A stretch of 64,000 nucleotides of DNA from Sandaracinaceae bacterium (GTDB lineage Bacteria; Myxococcota_A; Polyangia; Polyangiales; Houyiibacteriaceae). Position numbers and translations under genes: made by a program. Of this stretch, positions 24,898 to 34,545 are shown piece after piece; within the stretch, counting starts at the first letter, position 1, and each line of letters starts with the position of its first letter. The notes under the pieces were generated by a model. It had not been told where the DNA came from, made no database searches, and worked only from the letters and a program-made list of their open reading frames with translations. The stretch is taken from contig JACKEJ010000004.1 of the NCBI GenBank assembly GCA_020633055.1, positions 868,001-932,000 of the forward strand, in the 5' to 3' direction.

Positions 24898-25962
24898 TCA
24901 GTCGAACAGGGAGCCGAGCCCGCCCGACGAGCCGCTGGAGCTCGCGGCCTGCTCGATGCGCTTACGCATCTGAGGATCCACCGCCTGGTTGGCGGTGACC
25001 TGGTGGAACCGGGACAGCAGCATGACCAGGCTCGCCGGCTCCAGGAACGCCGTGCGGATGAACCACGACGTGAGCGCGCCAAAGGGCAGGCCGATCAGCA
25101 GCGCCCCGAACCCGGCCGCGAACAGCCCCATCACGGTCGCCCCCTCCGACGGGACGCCTGCGTCGGCGGCGGCGCGCCCGGCCACGGCCTGGATGATGGC
25201 GAAGGCCGCACCCCCGATGACGCCCGTGGTCACGAAGTTCGCGAAGCCGCCGAACATGCGCTCGGTCAGGTTGGCGCGGATGGCGGTGCCGAGGATGGCG
25301 CGCGGGTTCTGCGCGACGAGCGCGACGGCGTCCTTGCTGCCCTCCCGGATGTCGGGGAGGCCCCGCGCCAAGCAGTGCGAGAGGCACAGGTCCGCGACCC
25401 GTGGGCTGACCTGGCGCACCAGCCAGTCGAACGCGCGACGCACGGGGCCCACGTCGATCGGCAGCATCTCCTCCACTTTGTCGAACGCCTCGAAAAACTT
25501 GCGGACGATGCGCTGCACGTCGTTGTGCGCGTCCACGATGCCGTCCAACGAGCCATACTTCTCGGCCACGAAGCGCTCCGCCTCGGCGGTCGCGCTGCCG
25601 GTGGAGAAGTCACGCCCGCGCACGAGCACCTCCGTGCTGAGCGCGGTGAGCGCCGTGCGCATCTGGAACAAGCGGCGGTCGATGAACGGCATGAGAAGCA
25701 GCGCGATGGCCACCGCCCCGAGCGCGAACAGCACGCCACCCACGGTCTTGTTGAAGTAGCCGGCGATCGCCGTCACGAGCACGAGCCCCACCAGCGAGCC
25801 GCCCAGGATGGCGCCGTTGGTCATCACCGCCACCGCGCGCTTGCCCGGGTAGTCCCCCGTCTTCTTGACGTAGCCCCGGGCCGCGAAGAACCCGAGGGGC
25901 TCACGCGGCAGGTGAGCGGTGGAGAGTGGGGCACCGGACTGTGAGTACTGCACGCCTGACAT
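24898..25962 (-). CDS. multi-pass membrane protein of unknown function
   Basis: A 354-residue protein. Two close hydrophobic segments (about 48-95: ILGGSLVGLVLVTAIAGY and GGVLFALGAVAIALLLMPF) precede a helical soluble middle (FVAEKYGSLDGIVDAHNDVQRIVRKFFEAFD). At least two further segments follow (VIGGAAFAIIQAVAGRA and GLFAAGFGALLIGLPFGALTSW), with a Ser/Gly-rich tail. I recognise no family. The ATG at 25962 follows GAGGAG. It ends 72 bp from the convergent ATP-grasp-like gene and lies back-to-back with the methyltransferase. Confidence 0.72.
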   Translation of the reverse strand: MSGVQYSQSGAPLSTAHLPREPLGFFAARGYVKKTGDYPGKRAVAVMTNGAILGGSLVGLVLVTAIAGYFNKTVGGVLFALGAVAIALLLMPFIDRRLFQMRTALTALSTEVLVRGRDFSTGSATAEAERFVAEKYGSLDGIVDAHNDVQRIVRKFFEAFDKVEEMLPIDVGPVRRAFDWLVRQVSPRVADLCLSHCLARGLPDIREGSKDAVALVAQNPRAILGTAIRANLTERMFGGFANFVTTGVIGGAAFAIIQAVAGRAAADAGVPSEGATVMGLFAAGFGALLIGLPFGALTSWFIRTAFLEPASLVMLLSRFHQVTANQAVDPQMRKRIEQAASSSGSSGGLGSLFD

Positions 25963-26155
25963 GTCGATCTCCTCGCGGAATCGTGCGCGCCTCTGCGCGT
26001 CGAGCGCAAGGTCGCAAGCTCGTGTTCCACGGAAACGAGAGGCGCCCCGTCCGAGGGAGCTGCCATATTCCAACGAGGCCGCAGCGAAGTGCGCCGACAC
26101 CACTCTGTCACCGGAGTTGATCCCGTCTGCCACGCGCGCGTGGGAGCGTGTCCGC

Positions 26156-26902
26156 ATGTACTCGCAGGACTTCTACGAGCGGCGTCAGGTGGCCAAGGAG
26201 ATGGCCGCCGAGCTCGTGCTCGATCGCTTGCTGCCCGTGGTGCCGACGGTCCGTACGGCCGTCGACGTGGGCTGCGGGGTGGGCACTTGGCTCGCCGCCC
26301 TCGAGGCACGCGGCGTGGACGTGACGGGCTTCGACGGGCCCTGGGTGGACGCGCGCCGCCTGCGCATCGACGCCGACCGCTTTCGGCGAGCCGATCTGGT
26401 GCAGCCGCTGCCGCTCATGCGCCGCTGCGACCTCGCCATCTCGTTGGAGGTCGCCGAGCACCTGCCGGAGACCGCGGCGCTGACGTTCGTCGACAACCTC
26501 ACGCGCCTGTCCGACGTGGTGCTGTTCTCGGCGGCCATCCCCGGTCAGGGTGGCACAGGGCACGTCAACGAGCAGTGGCCCGACTACTGGGCCGTGCGCT
26601 TCGACGCGAAAGGCTACGCGCTGGCCGACGTGTTGCGCACCCCGCTGTGGAACGACGAGCGCATCCCGTACTGGTACCGGCAGAACACGTTCGTCTACGT
26701 GGCCCGCAGCGCCCTCCCCCGGGTGGCTCCCGCGCTGCGCGACGCCATCACGCAAGGCCCACAGCTCCCGCTCCGCGCGGTTCACCCCTGCCTCTTCGAC
26801 GAGAAGCGACGCGGGTTCTCTGGGCTGGTGGGCGACCGGCTACGCGAGACGCGGCGCGCGGTGATGCAGACGCTCGAGGCGCGCTGGGACGCCGCCACCT
26901 GA
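26156..26902 (+). CDS. class I SAM-dependent methyltransferase
   Basis: The SAM-binding motif I is TAVDVGCGVGTWLAALEARG (about residues 33-52). The acidic end of strand 2 (VTGFDGPW) and the strand 4 motif CDLAISLEVAEHLPE follow, all typical of class I methyltransferases of the Methyltransf_11/23 type. The C-terminal part (PDYWAVRFDAKGYAL, WYRQNTFVYV) resembles polysaccharide-linked methyltransferases. A sugar or lipid-carrier substrate for the surface-glycan genes downstream is an inference. The stop is 17 nt before the next gene, so they are probably cotranscribed. Confidence 0.85.
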   Translation: MYSQDFYERRQVAKEMAAELVLDRLLPVVPTVRTAVDVGCGVGTWLAALEARGVDVTGFDGPWVDARRLRIDADRFRRADLVQPLPLMRRCDLAISLEVAEHLPETAALTFVDNLTRLSDVVLFSAAIPGQGGTGHVNEQWPDYWAVRFDAKGYALADVLRTPLWNDERIPYWYRQNTFVYVARSALPRVAPALRDAITQGPQLPLRAVHPCLFDEKRRGFSGLVGDRLRETRRAVMQTLEARWDAAT

Positions 26903-26919
26903 GCCAAGGCGGCGCAGCG

Positions 26920-28635
26920 ATGGACCAGGCGACGCAACGACCACGGTTCCGGACGGACGTGGCGATGGGGGTGCTGCTCGCGTGGGGGGTGTGCGCGCTG
27001 CTCTACCTCGACGTCGCCGCACGGCTCGAAGCAGGCGCGTCCGATGGACTCGCTGCGTGGCTACGCGCCGCCACGCGCGGCGGTGTGATCTCGCCCCTGG
27101 ACGCATGGGCATCTGCCATGCGTCGGCTCGCCTGCGCGGTCACCCTCGTGTCGCTGCCTTTCGTGTTTCCCGCCATGTGGCGAGACCGGCGCGCCCTCGC
27201 CGCCCGCGTGGTCGGCGAGTCCACGAAAGAGACGGTGGCGTTCCTGCGGATCGTCGTCGCCACGATCCTGCTGGTGACGACCTTCGTGGAGGACCTGCCG
27301 AGCGTCGCGCGGCTACCCGCTTCGGCGGCGCGCCCGAAAGGCGTGATGCTGCTCGTGCTCGGCATTCCAGGCGTCGCCGACGCGGCACGCAGCCCTGCCG
27401 TGCTGCAAGGGCTCGTATGGGGCACGCGGGGCCTGCTGGGGCTTTCCCTCTTGGGCTTCGGCGGGCGTCGCGTGGTCCTGGCTGCGGCGGTCTCGACGTT
27501 CGTCTTCGGTGGCCTGCTGCGCACGTACGCCAACGCGTTCCACGCGGGCTTGCTGCCCATCTGGCTGCTGCTCGTGTTGGCCTGCTTCCGCTGCACGGAC
27601 GCATGGTCACTCGACGCATGGCAGAGCGGCCCGCCACAGGGGGCGTCCTCGGGAGAGTGCCGCGCACACTACGGATGGGCGCGCTACACCTTCTTCGGTG
27701 TGCTGTCGTTGGCCTACGTGGCCGCTGGCGCGAGCAAGCTGTTCAATGGGGGGCCGCTGTGGTGGGAGCCCGACAACCTGCGGGTGATCCTCGCCATGGA
27801 CGCGCTGAACCCCATGGAGCTCCCCTTCCGCGTGGGGCTGCCCATGGCGACGGGGCCGGCTTGGCCGCTCGCGCTGCTGGGCCTCGCTGCCGTCGGCACC
27901 GAGCTCGGCATGCTCGGGATGCTGTTCTCACAGCGCGCGCGCTGGGTCATGCCGGCGGCGATGCTCGCCACCCACGTGGGCATCGCCGTGATGCAGAACG
28001 TGCTGTTCGCAGACTTGATCCTCGTCTTGGGCCTGTACTACGCGCAGGTGCTGACGGACCGCTGCTCGCCATGCGCCAGCACGTTCCTGCGACGCCGCAC
28101 GGCCCCCGACGTCGAGTCGCCCGACGGGTCTGCGGACGGCCACGTGATCACACTTGGTGCGCCGTCAGGCAGCGCGCGAGACACGCGACCGTTCATGGCG
28201 TTCGCCTCGGTCTTCCTCGTGGCCAACCTGGCGGGTGTCGAGTTCTACCCGCTCACCGGGATGCAGATGTACTCGCGCCGCAACCACGACGGCGTGGTGC
28301 GCTACAACCGCATCGTGACCGTCGACGACCGTGGCCGTGAGCGCGAAGCCCTCCCGCAGCAGTGGGTGCGCGCCCTGCGCGACTCCCGCTACCGCTTCCA
28401 CCTGCACCGCTGCTTCGGCGAAGGTGACGACGGCTTGGCGTGCGACGACTTCATGCGCGGCTTCGCGCATCACCTGGAGACCACCGGGACGCCGGACGCG
28501 AACCATGTGGTCGCGCTCGAGGTGCAGGAGTGGCGCTGGTCGATCCGCGACCACCGCGACGACCCCGACCATGGCGCGGTGTCCTCGCGCGTGCGCATCC
28601 CGATCGTGGGCCGCCGCGTCGCACACGCCCCGTAG
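26920..28635 (+). CDS. HTTM/DoxX-like integral membrane protein
   Basis: A 571-residue protein with about eight to ten membrane segments. The segment AAGASKLFNGGPLWWEPDNLRVIL followed by AVGTELGMLGMLF and VLFADLILVLGLYYAQ resembles HTTM domains, as in vitamin K-dependent gamma-carboxylase relatives. Most bacterial HTTM proteins have no known substrate. A soluble C-terminal region of about 130 residues follows (QMYSRRNHDGVVRYN, CFGEGDDGLACDDFMRGF). The ATG at 26920 is 17 nt after the methyltransferase stop. It converges on a glycosyltransferase 22 bp away. Confidence 0.68.
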   Translation: MDQATQRPRFRTDVAMGVLLAWGVCALLYLDVAARLEAGASDGLAAWLRAATRGGVISPLDAWASAMRRLACAVTLVSLPFVFPAMWRDRRALAARVVGESTKETVAFLRIVVATILLVTTFVEDLPSVARLPASAARPKGVMLLVLGIPGVADAARSPAVLQGLVWGTRGLLGLSLLGFGGRRVVLAAAVSTFVFGGLLRTYANAFHAGLLPIWLLLVLACFRCTDAWSLDAWQSGPPQGASSGECRAHYGWARYTFFGVLSLAYVAAGASKLFNGGPLWWEPDNLRVILAMDALNPMELPFRVGLPMATGPAWPLALLGLAAVGTELGMLGMLFSQRARWVMPAAMLATHVGIAVMQNVLFADLILVLGLYYAQVLTDRCSPCASTFLRRRTAPDVESPDGSADGHVITLGAPSGSARDTRPFMAFASVFLVANLAGVEFYPLTGMQMYSRRNHDGVVRYNRIVTVDDRGREREALPQQWVRALRDSRYRFHLHRCFGEGDDGLACDDFMRGFAHHLETTGTPDANHVVALEVQEWRWSIRDHRDDPDHGAVSSRVRIPIVGRRVAHAP

Positions 28636-28657
28636 GCCAGCGAACAGGATCGTGCTC

Positions 28658-30112
28658 TCACAGGTCCCAGGCTGGCGTCTGGGCTTTGGCCCGGTTGAGC
28701 TGCACGGGCGGACGCAGCAGGCCGAGCGCGAAGGACACGCCGTGCAGGGCCGTCCAGCTCGCGAGGGTCGCGGAGCTCGCCGCACGCGGGAAGCGTCCCT
28801 CGCGCTGCGCGTCCCGGTGGAGGCGCGCACTCTCGAACGCGTCGTAGTAGCGGGCGACGCACGCGTCGGGGTCGCTCCGTCGCAGCGCGTTGTCGCGCGC
28901 GAGCGCCCCCATGCGTGCACGTGACGCGCGATCGCCAAGCAGCTGCAGCACCCGGCTGCCGAACGCCAGCCCTCCGTCGCGCTCGTCCGAGCCTGGGTCC
29001 ACGAGGTACCCGTCGACACCGTTGGTCACCTGTCCGCTCACCCCCATCTGATCGGCGAACGCCACCACCGGGAGCCCGGCGTGCAGCGCCTCGCCGATCA
29101 CCTGCCCGTAGGTCTCGGAGAGCGACGTGTACACGAACACGTCGGCGTGGGCGTACCAGCGCGGCATCTCGGCCAGCGGACGTTCGCCTGCGAAGAACAC
29201 GCGATCAGCGAGCCCGAGCGCGGCCGCGTGACGGACGAAGGTGTCATGGTCCGGACCATCGCCCACGAGCGTGAGCGTGACGTCGCGGTGCCCAGGCAGG
29301 ATGTCGCGCGCGAAGATCGAGAGCAGCTGCTCCATGTTCTTCTCGCGAACGTGCCGGCACACCACGAGCAAGCGGCTGCCACGGACCGTTCGTTCGTCGA
29401 ACGGGTCGGCACCACCGCGTCCGTCGAAGATGCGCTTCTCGATGGCCCTGGGGATGACGTGGATCGGCACCTCGACGCCCCGCTGCTCCCAGTAGCGCTT
29501 GAGGCCTGGGCTGAGCACCACCAGCCCGTCGCCGCGGTTGTACGTCTCGGCGGTGGTGCGCTCCACCCACGGGACGATCCGCTCACGGAAGAGCTCGTGC
29601 ACCCACGCGCGCTCGTTCAGCCAGTCGGGTAGCACCACGTTGTACACGCTGGGCAGGTGGACGGTGTTCACCGCGACGAGCGGCACCTGGTGCGCCTGTC
29701 GCAGCCACACGCCCGCCTTCAGGAGTGCGCTGCACGTCTGGGCCAGGAAGACGTCGAAGTTGGCCGCGCCCAGGGCGCGCAACGGCCCGCGCGAAGGCAG
29801 CGCCAGGTGCACCCCGGGATGGGTGCGCAGCGGCACGGACGCCAGGCACAGGTGACGCGGCGGCATCGCGCCGACGGCCGGACCGTTCGCGCCCCGCTCC
29901 TCCGGGCCGACGATGGTCACCTCGTGCCCGTTCTGCTCGAGCGCGCGGTAGAGAAACTGCGACGCGAACGACGAGCCGTTGGCGTAGGGGATGCGCACGT
30001 AGTCGTTGGCGATGGCGACGCGGCGCAGCCAGCTGGGGGGCGTCGCCCGTGACTCGGTGGCGCCGCCGATGGGGCTCGGGCGAGAGAGCTGGGCTACGTG
30101 AGGGAGAGTCAT
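28658..30112 (-). CDS. glycosyltransferase, GT4-like (GT-B fold)
   Basis: A 484-residue GT-B enzyme. The N-terminal acceptor domain has RIPYANGSSFASQFLYRALEQNGHEVTIVGP. The donor domain carries LLVVCRHVREKNMEQLL, LTLVGDGPDHDTF and the nucleotide-sugar motif VFVYTSLSETYGQVIGEALHAGLPVVA (with the catalytic Glu in SETYGQVIGE). It transfers a sugar in the cytoplasm to a lipid or glycan acceptor, probably for surface polysaccharide. The ATG at 30112 follows GGAAG; earlier in-frame Met codons are featureless. Confidence 0.9.
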   Translation of the reverse strand: MTLPHVAQLSRPSPIGGATESRATPPSWLRRVAIANDYVRIPYANGSSFASQFLYRALEQNGHEVTIVGPEERGANGPAVGAMPPRHLCLASVPLRTHPGVHLALPSRGPLRALGAANFDVFLAQTCSALLKAGVWLRQAHQVPLVAVNTVHLPSVYNVVLPDWLNERAWVHELFRERIVPWVERTTAETYNRGDGLVVLSPGLKRYWEQRGVEVPIHVIPRAIEKRIFDGRGGADPFDERTVRGSRLLVVCRHVREKNMEQLLSIFARDILPGHRDVTLTLVGDGPDHDTFVRHAAALGLADRVFFAGERPLAEMPRWYAHADVFVYTSLSETYGQVIGEALHAGLPVVAFADQMGVSGQVTNGVDGYLVDPGSDERDGGLAFGSRVLQLLGDRASRARMGALARDNALRRSDPDACVARYYDAFESARLHRDAQREGRFPRAASSATLASWTALHGVSFALGLLRPPVQLNRAKAQTPAWDL

Positions 30113-30384
30113 GGGGCTTCCGATCTCGGTGACGGTCTCTGGGCGACGCGCGTTCGAGGCGCCGTCGCTCGGCGCGAGAGCAGGCAATACCCGTACCCGG
30201 GAGCGACTGTGTGGAGCGCGCTCATCAAACGTGTAACGCATCGATTCACACGCCTTCATTTGTGACACTACAGCGTCGTATTCAACGCACGACGTTGGCG
30301 TCATTCAAAATCGTTGCGGCGCGTCATGGACGCCCGTCGTCAAACTGTGAACATCGGGCACACGAGCGTGCGCCCGGGGCACAC
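30113..30384. other. spacer between glycosyltransferase and MMPL transporter genes
   Basis: 272 bp with a lower-GC patch near 30230-30360. It should contain the promoter of the minus-strand glycosyltransferase. No gene or hairpin is evident. Confidence 0.3.
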
Positions 30385-32889
30385 TCATGTGAACCGGCGG
30401 CCCACCCAGCGCGTGTTCAGCACGGCCGGCAGCCACACCAGGTTCACGACCGACGCGAGCCCGACGGCGAGCGCCCCGACCAACCCGAGCGACGCCACGC
30501 CGGGGTGCGTGCTGGTCGCCAGGCTCCCGAACGCCGAGAGGGTCGTGACGGTCGAACCCAGGATGGCGCCGCGGCTGACCCGCAGCGCGCGCTCCTGCTC
30601 CGGACCGCTCCCCTCACCCGCACGCGCCCACACCACGTACACCGCTCCGTCCACCGCGATGCCGAAGGCCGCCGGGAGGATGACCATGTTGTAGAGGTTG
30701 AGGGAGAGCCCACACAGAGCCAACACACCCCCTGTGACGGCGCTCGTCACCGCGACGGCGAGCAGCACGAGCGCGAGGCGCCCCAGGCTCCTCGAGAGCG
30801 CGAAGGTCGAGGCGCTCAACCCCAGCAGCGCGAGCAACACGACCCACGGTGCGTCGTGGTAGAGCGCGGGCAGCACCTCGCCGAGCAACGCCGGCGGTGA
30901 GGCCAGCGCGACGGACGGGTGCTCACCGCGCACCTCGGCCAGCACCTGGCTGAGCTGCATCATGGCGCGCGCGTCGGAGCCGCTGGCGCGCACGATCACG
31001 AGCGCGATGTGCCCGAGCCGTCCCTGCGCGTCTACCAGCGCGTCCCGCACGAACGGCGGAAGGTCCGCGGGCCCGATGGGCTCATGCACGGCGAACAGCG
31101 GGCGCAGCTGGTCGACCTGCGCGCGCAGCTCGGGATCGAGCGCCTCGGGGAGGTCGAGCAGCTGCTCGTGGACACGCGCGATGGCCGAGAGGCGCCGTGG
31201 CTGCTCGTCCGACGCGAGGGCGGCCGCCGTCAAGACCAGCGCCTCGCCGACCCGCGCGTCGTCCGCGTCCGCGAGGACACCCACGCGCTGCGCGATGGCG
31301 AGCGCGGCCGCGCGGACCTGCGCGGGGTCCTCCCCGTAGAGCTGCACCTCGACGCCCTGTGTGCCATGCAGCGCGCCACGCGCGTCGAGGCCGTGCGCGA
31401 TGCCCTCGGGCTGTAGGCGACGAAAGTCCTCCTGCACGGTCACCCGCGTGGCCAAGGCTCCCAGCACACACGCCCCCAGGAGGCCGACCCCGGCGACCAC
31501 GAGCGGGAGCCGTCGACCGGGGCGAGGGGGCACATCCAGCGGGCGCGGCCCATCGGCTCGGGGGGACGGGGCTCGCTCGGGACGGAGCCTCTCGAGCGCC
31601 GACACGAGCGGCGGGAACCACAGCAGGTTCGCCACCCAGGCGGCCACCACGCCGGCCCCTGCCACCCAGCCCATCTGAGCGAAGCCCGGGAACGCCGCGA
31701 AGGTGAGCGCGAAGAACGCCACGGCGGTGCTCAACGCGGCCACCCCGAGCGAGTTGCCGAGCGCGTCGAGCGTGTGTGCGACGGCATGCGCGGCGGGTAG
31801 TCCCTCGGCGCGCGCAGCCCGGTAGTGCGCCGCGAGGTGAATGCCGAAGTCCACGCCGACCCCCATCAAGATGGCGAAGCTGAACGACGCGATGAGGTTG
31901 AGTGGCTGGCCGACGGCGGCGACGAGGGCGAGGGTGACGGCGCCGGCAGCGAGCACGGGGGTGAGGATCACGAGCGCCCAACGCGGCGAGCGAAACTGCA
32001 CCAGCAACACGAGCGCCACCAGCGCCCCGCTCAGCCACGAGATGCGCTGCAGGTCGGCCTCCGCCACGCGCTTGTTCATGGCCGCGTTCCGCACCGGTCC
32101 GCTCACCACGACGCGCATGTCCGGCGCGCCCACGCGGGCCACGGCCTCGGCGCCGAGCGCCTCGGCGCGCCGGAGGACGTCTTCGGCCACCGTGACGTCG
32201 CGGGCCTCGCCGCGCAGCGACGCCTCCACGGCGCACACGTCACCGTCGTCGTTGCACAGCGCGCCCACGTCCACGTCGTCTGCCGTTCCGGTGCTTGTCC
32301 CGAGGGTCGTCACGGGCTCCCGCAGCAGGCGGCCGAGGTTGGCGAGGTCGGGCTGCGCGGCCAGCCGGGCGCGCACGTCGTCGAGATCGAGGTCCGGCGG
32401 CCGGTCGTCCAGCTGGACACAACCAGGCATGCGCTCGCACTGCTCCCACGCCACGATCCCCTCGAGCTGGTCGGCCCACCCCTCGAGCTCCGACGCAGGC
32501 ACGATGAGCAGCTGCTTGGCGCGCAGGCGTTCGGCGCCGCGGCGCGCTTCGGCCCAGCGTACGTCGGGCCAGCGCACGAGCTCGTCCGCGAGCCAGCCCG
32601 CCACGCGCCGGTTCGCGGCCGGATCGGGCGAGGTCACCAGCAGCTGCAGGGGGGTGCCCGTGGTCCCCCGCTGCTCGAGCGCGGAGAGGTCGCGCATCGC
32701 CTCGCTGTCCGGGGGCAGCAGCGCCAGCAGGCGCGTGTCGAACGCGACGGTGGAGGCCCCCCACACGGCCAGCGCGCTCACGACCGCGAGGCACAGCAGG
32801 ACCACCACGGGGGCCGTCTCACAGCGCGCGAGGTATCGACGACAGAGCGGCATCGGCGCGTACATAGCAAGACACAGTCCCGCTTCCAT
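30385..32889 (-). CDS. MMPL/RND-family transporter (HpnN-like)
   Basis: The 834-residue protein has the duplicated RND layout. TM1 (APVVVLLCLAVVSALAVWG) precedes a first periplasmic domain. A five-helix cluster has SFAILMGVGVDFGIHLAAHYR, the conserved GVGVDFGIH proton-relay motif. A second half repeats this, with LPAAFGIAVDGAVYVVWAR. Single-component MMPL exporters of this size move lipids or hopanoid-type molecules to the outer membrane; the substrate here is unknown. Alternative Met starts are at 32865 and 32856, and no ribosome site decides among them. Its own downstream gap suggests it is transcribed alone. Confidence 0.86.
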   Translation of the reverse strand: MEAGLCLAMYAPMPLCRRYLARCETAPVVVLLCLAVVSALAVWGASTVAFDTRLLALLPPDSEAMRDLSALEQRGTTGTPLQLLVTSPDPAANRRVAGWLADELVRWPDVRWAEARRGAERLRAKQLLIVPASELEGWADQLEGIVAWEQCERMPGCVQLDDRPPDLDLDDVRARLAAQPDLANLGRLLREPVTTLGTSTGTADDVDVGALCNDDGDVCAVEASLRGEARDVTVAEDVLRRAEALGAEAVARVGAPDMRVVVSGPVRNAAMNKRVAEADLQRISWLSGALVALVLLVQFRSPRWALVILTPVLAAGAVTLALVAAVGQPLNLIASFSFAILMGVGVDFGIHLAAHYRAARAEGLPAAHAVAHTLDALGNSLGVAALSTAVAFFALTFAAFPGFAQMGWVAGAGVVAAWVANLLWFPPLVSALERLRPERAPSPRADGPRPLDVPPRPGRRLPLVVAGVGLLGACVLGALATRVTVQEDFRRLQPEGIAHGLDARGALHGTQGVEVQLYGEDPAQVRAAALAIAQRVGVLADADDARVGEALVLTAAALASDEQPRRLSAIARVHEQLLDLPEALDPELRAQVDQLRPLFAVHEPIGPADLPPFVRDALVDAQGRLGHIALVIVRASGSDARAMMQLSQVLAEVRGEHPSVALASPPALLGEVLPALYHDAPWVVLLALLGLSASTFALSRSLGRLALVLLAVAVTSAVTGGVLALCGLSLNLYNMVILPAAFGIAVDGAVYVVWARAGEGSGPEQERALRVSRGAILGSTVTTLSAFGSLATSTHPGVASLGLVGALAVGLASVVNLVWLPAVLNTRWVGRRFT

Positions 32890-33039
32890 CTTGGGTGAAT
32901 GTCGAATTGATGGCGCGTGACGACGATGCGTCGACCATCGTGACAGCGCGGCGTCTCAGTAGCACTACCGTGGCGTTTGCAAGCGGGTGGTCACGCGCCC
33001 GTCGCGCGGCACGCGTCGTGCTAGGAGGCGAGGGTCGTC

Positions 33040-34545
33040 ATGCCCCACAGCGGTGTCCACGAACTGCCGACGGAGCGCTCCGTCACGCACGACAGCGACC
33101 TGCGGCGTGGCGCGCTCGCGAACCTGCTGGGCTTCGCAGTACGCGCGGGGCACCCGCTGTTGCTGGCGCTCACCACGCACCTCTACGGCGCCGGGCGCTG
33201 GGGTCTGTTCGTGGCAGCCCAAGCCGGTGTGATGCTCGCCGTACGCGTGGCGCTGCTGGGGTTCGACAAGGGGCTCCTCTACTGGTTGCCGCAGCGAGAC
33301 CGCGCGGGGGCGCGCAGTGGTCTCGCTGGGATCGCAGCGGTCGCCGGCAGCTCCGCCCTGCTGCTCACGCTCCTCGCGGCCCTCGCGGCCGGGCCGCTGG
33401 CGGACTCGCGCGGGCTCCCCGAGGCTCGCCTCCCTTGGTCCTTGATGGCGCTCGGCATCTTGCCCCAGGCGGTGGGTGACTTCTTCGCGTACGCGAGCGT
33501 GGCGCGCCGCCGGCCCGAGGTGCTCGTGCTGGTGCGCGAAGTGGTGCTCCCGTTCAGCCTCGTCGGGGCGGCCATCGCGCTGCACGCGCTCGGCCTCGAA
33601 GAGCTGGGGCTGGCCTGGGCGTTCCTCGCGTCGCAGTGCCTGGGCGCCGTGGCGGCTGCGGTCGCCTACTGGCGCTGCGTCGGCCGCTTCGACGAGGGCG
33701 ACCGCCAGCGTGAGCTCAGCTCCGGGTTCGTGCGGTATGCGCTGCCGCTCGGGGCGGCGGAGACGCTCAACGTGCTGCTCTTCCGACTGGACGCCCTGGT
33801 GCTGGCCGCGCTGGTGGACCCCGCCCTCGTCGGCGTGTACGGGGTGGTCACCCAGTTCGGCAACACCGTGCGCGGCGCGCGCGCGTCGTTCGAGCCCGTG
33901 GTGCACGCGGTCGCGGCGGACATGGCCACCGCCCCACGCGGTGAGCGCGTCCGCGAGGGCTTCGGGTTGGCCAGCAGCCTGGTGTTCGCGACCCAGCTCC
34001 CGCTCGCGTTCGCGGCGGTGATGCTCGCGCCGCTCGTGCTGCCCTGGTTCGGCCCCGGCTTCGAGCGTGGTCAGACGGCCGTGGTGATTGCCTGTGTCGG
34101 GTGGACGTTGAACGGCCTGCTCGGGCTCGCCGGACCCGTGGTGAGCGGCTTCGGGGGTAGCCGCGTGACCCTCCTCGTCGGGCTCGCCACGCTCGGCGTC
34201 CTGGGCGCGCTGCTGGGCGTGCTCGTGCCGCCCTACGGCGTGGACGGCGCTGCGCTCGCCGTCGCGCTCGCGTTCGTGCTGCAAGGACTCCTCCAATGCG
34301 CGGCGATGCGCGCGTTGACCGGGAGCTGGGGCCTGTCCGAGGCGATGCTTCCGCTGCTCACGCGTGGGGCCACCGCGACGGCAGCGGCGCTCCTCACCCT
34401 CGCGCTGCTCGAGGGTGAAGCCCCCCACCCCGCCGCGCGCGCGTGCGCCACCGCGGTGTTCGCGCTGTTCTTTCTCCCGGCCGCGCTGCGTGTCTATCGG
34501 CGTCCGAAGCCGGTCGACAGCCGCGCCATCGAGGTACCCGCATGA
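33040..34545 (+). CDS. polysaccharide flippase (Wzx/MATE-like)
   Basis: A 501-residue protein with about 12 to 14 hydrophobic helices. Features typical of the oligosaccharide flippase superfamily are ANLLGFAVRAGHPLLLALTTHLYG, FVRYALPLGAAETLNVLLFRLDALVL and VVACVGWTLNGLLGLAGPVVSGFGG. It would move lipid-linked sugars across the inner membrane. The ATG at 33040 follows a perfect AGGAGG (33023-33028). Its stop overlaps the next glycosyltransferase start (ATGA), so the two are coupled. With downstream GT genes and UDP-glucose dehydrogenase it forms the surface-polysaccharide group. Confidence 0.86.
   Translation: MPHSGVHELPTERSVTHDSDLRRGALANLLGFAVRAGHPLLLALTTHLYGAGRWGLFVAAQAGVMLAVRVALLGFDKGLLYWLPQRDRAGARSGLAGIAAVAGSSALLLTLLAALAAGPLADSRGLPEARLPWSLMALGILPQAVGDFFAYASVARRRPEVLVLVREVVLPFSLVGAAIALHALGLEELGLAWAFLASQCLGAVAAAVAYWRCVGRFDEGDRQRELSSGFVRYALPLGAAETLNVLLFRLDALVLAALVDPALVGVYGVVTQFGNTVRGARASFEPVVHAVAADMATAPRGERVREGFGLASSLVFATQLPLAFAAVMLAPLVLPWFGPGFERGQTAVVIACVGWTLNGLLGLAGPVVSGFGGSRVTLLVGLATLGVLGALLGVLVPPYGVDGAALAVALAFVLQGLLQCAAMRALTGSWGLSEAMLPLLTRGATATAAALLTLALLEGEAPHPAARACATAVFALFFLPAALRVYRRPKPVDSRAIEVPA

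Noticed and set aside
26156..28635. methyltransferase plus membrane protein as a defence pair
   Set aside because: The methyltransferase looks like a small-molecule or sugar enzyme, and no nuclease or sensor is nearby.
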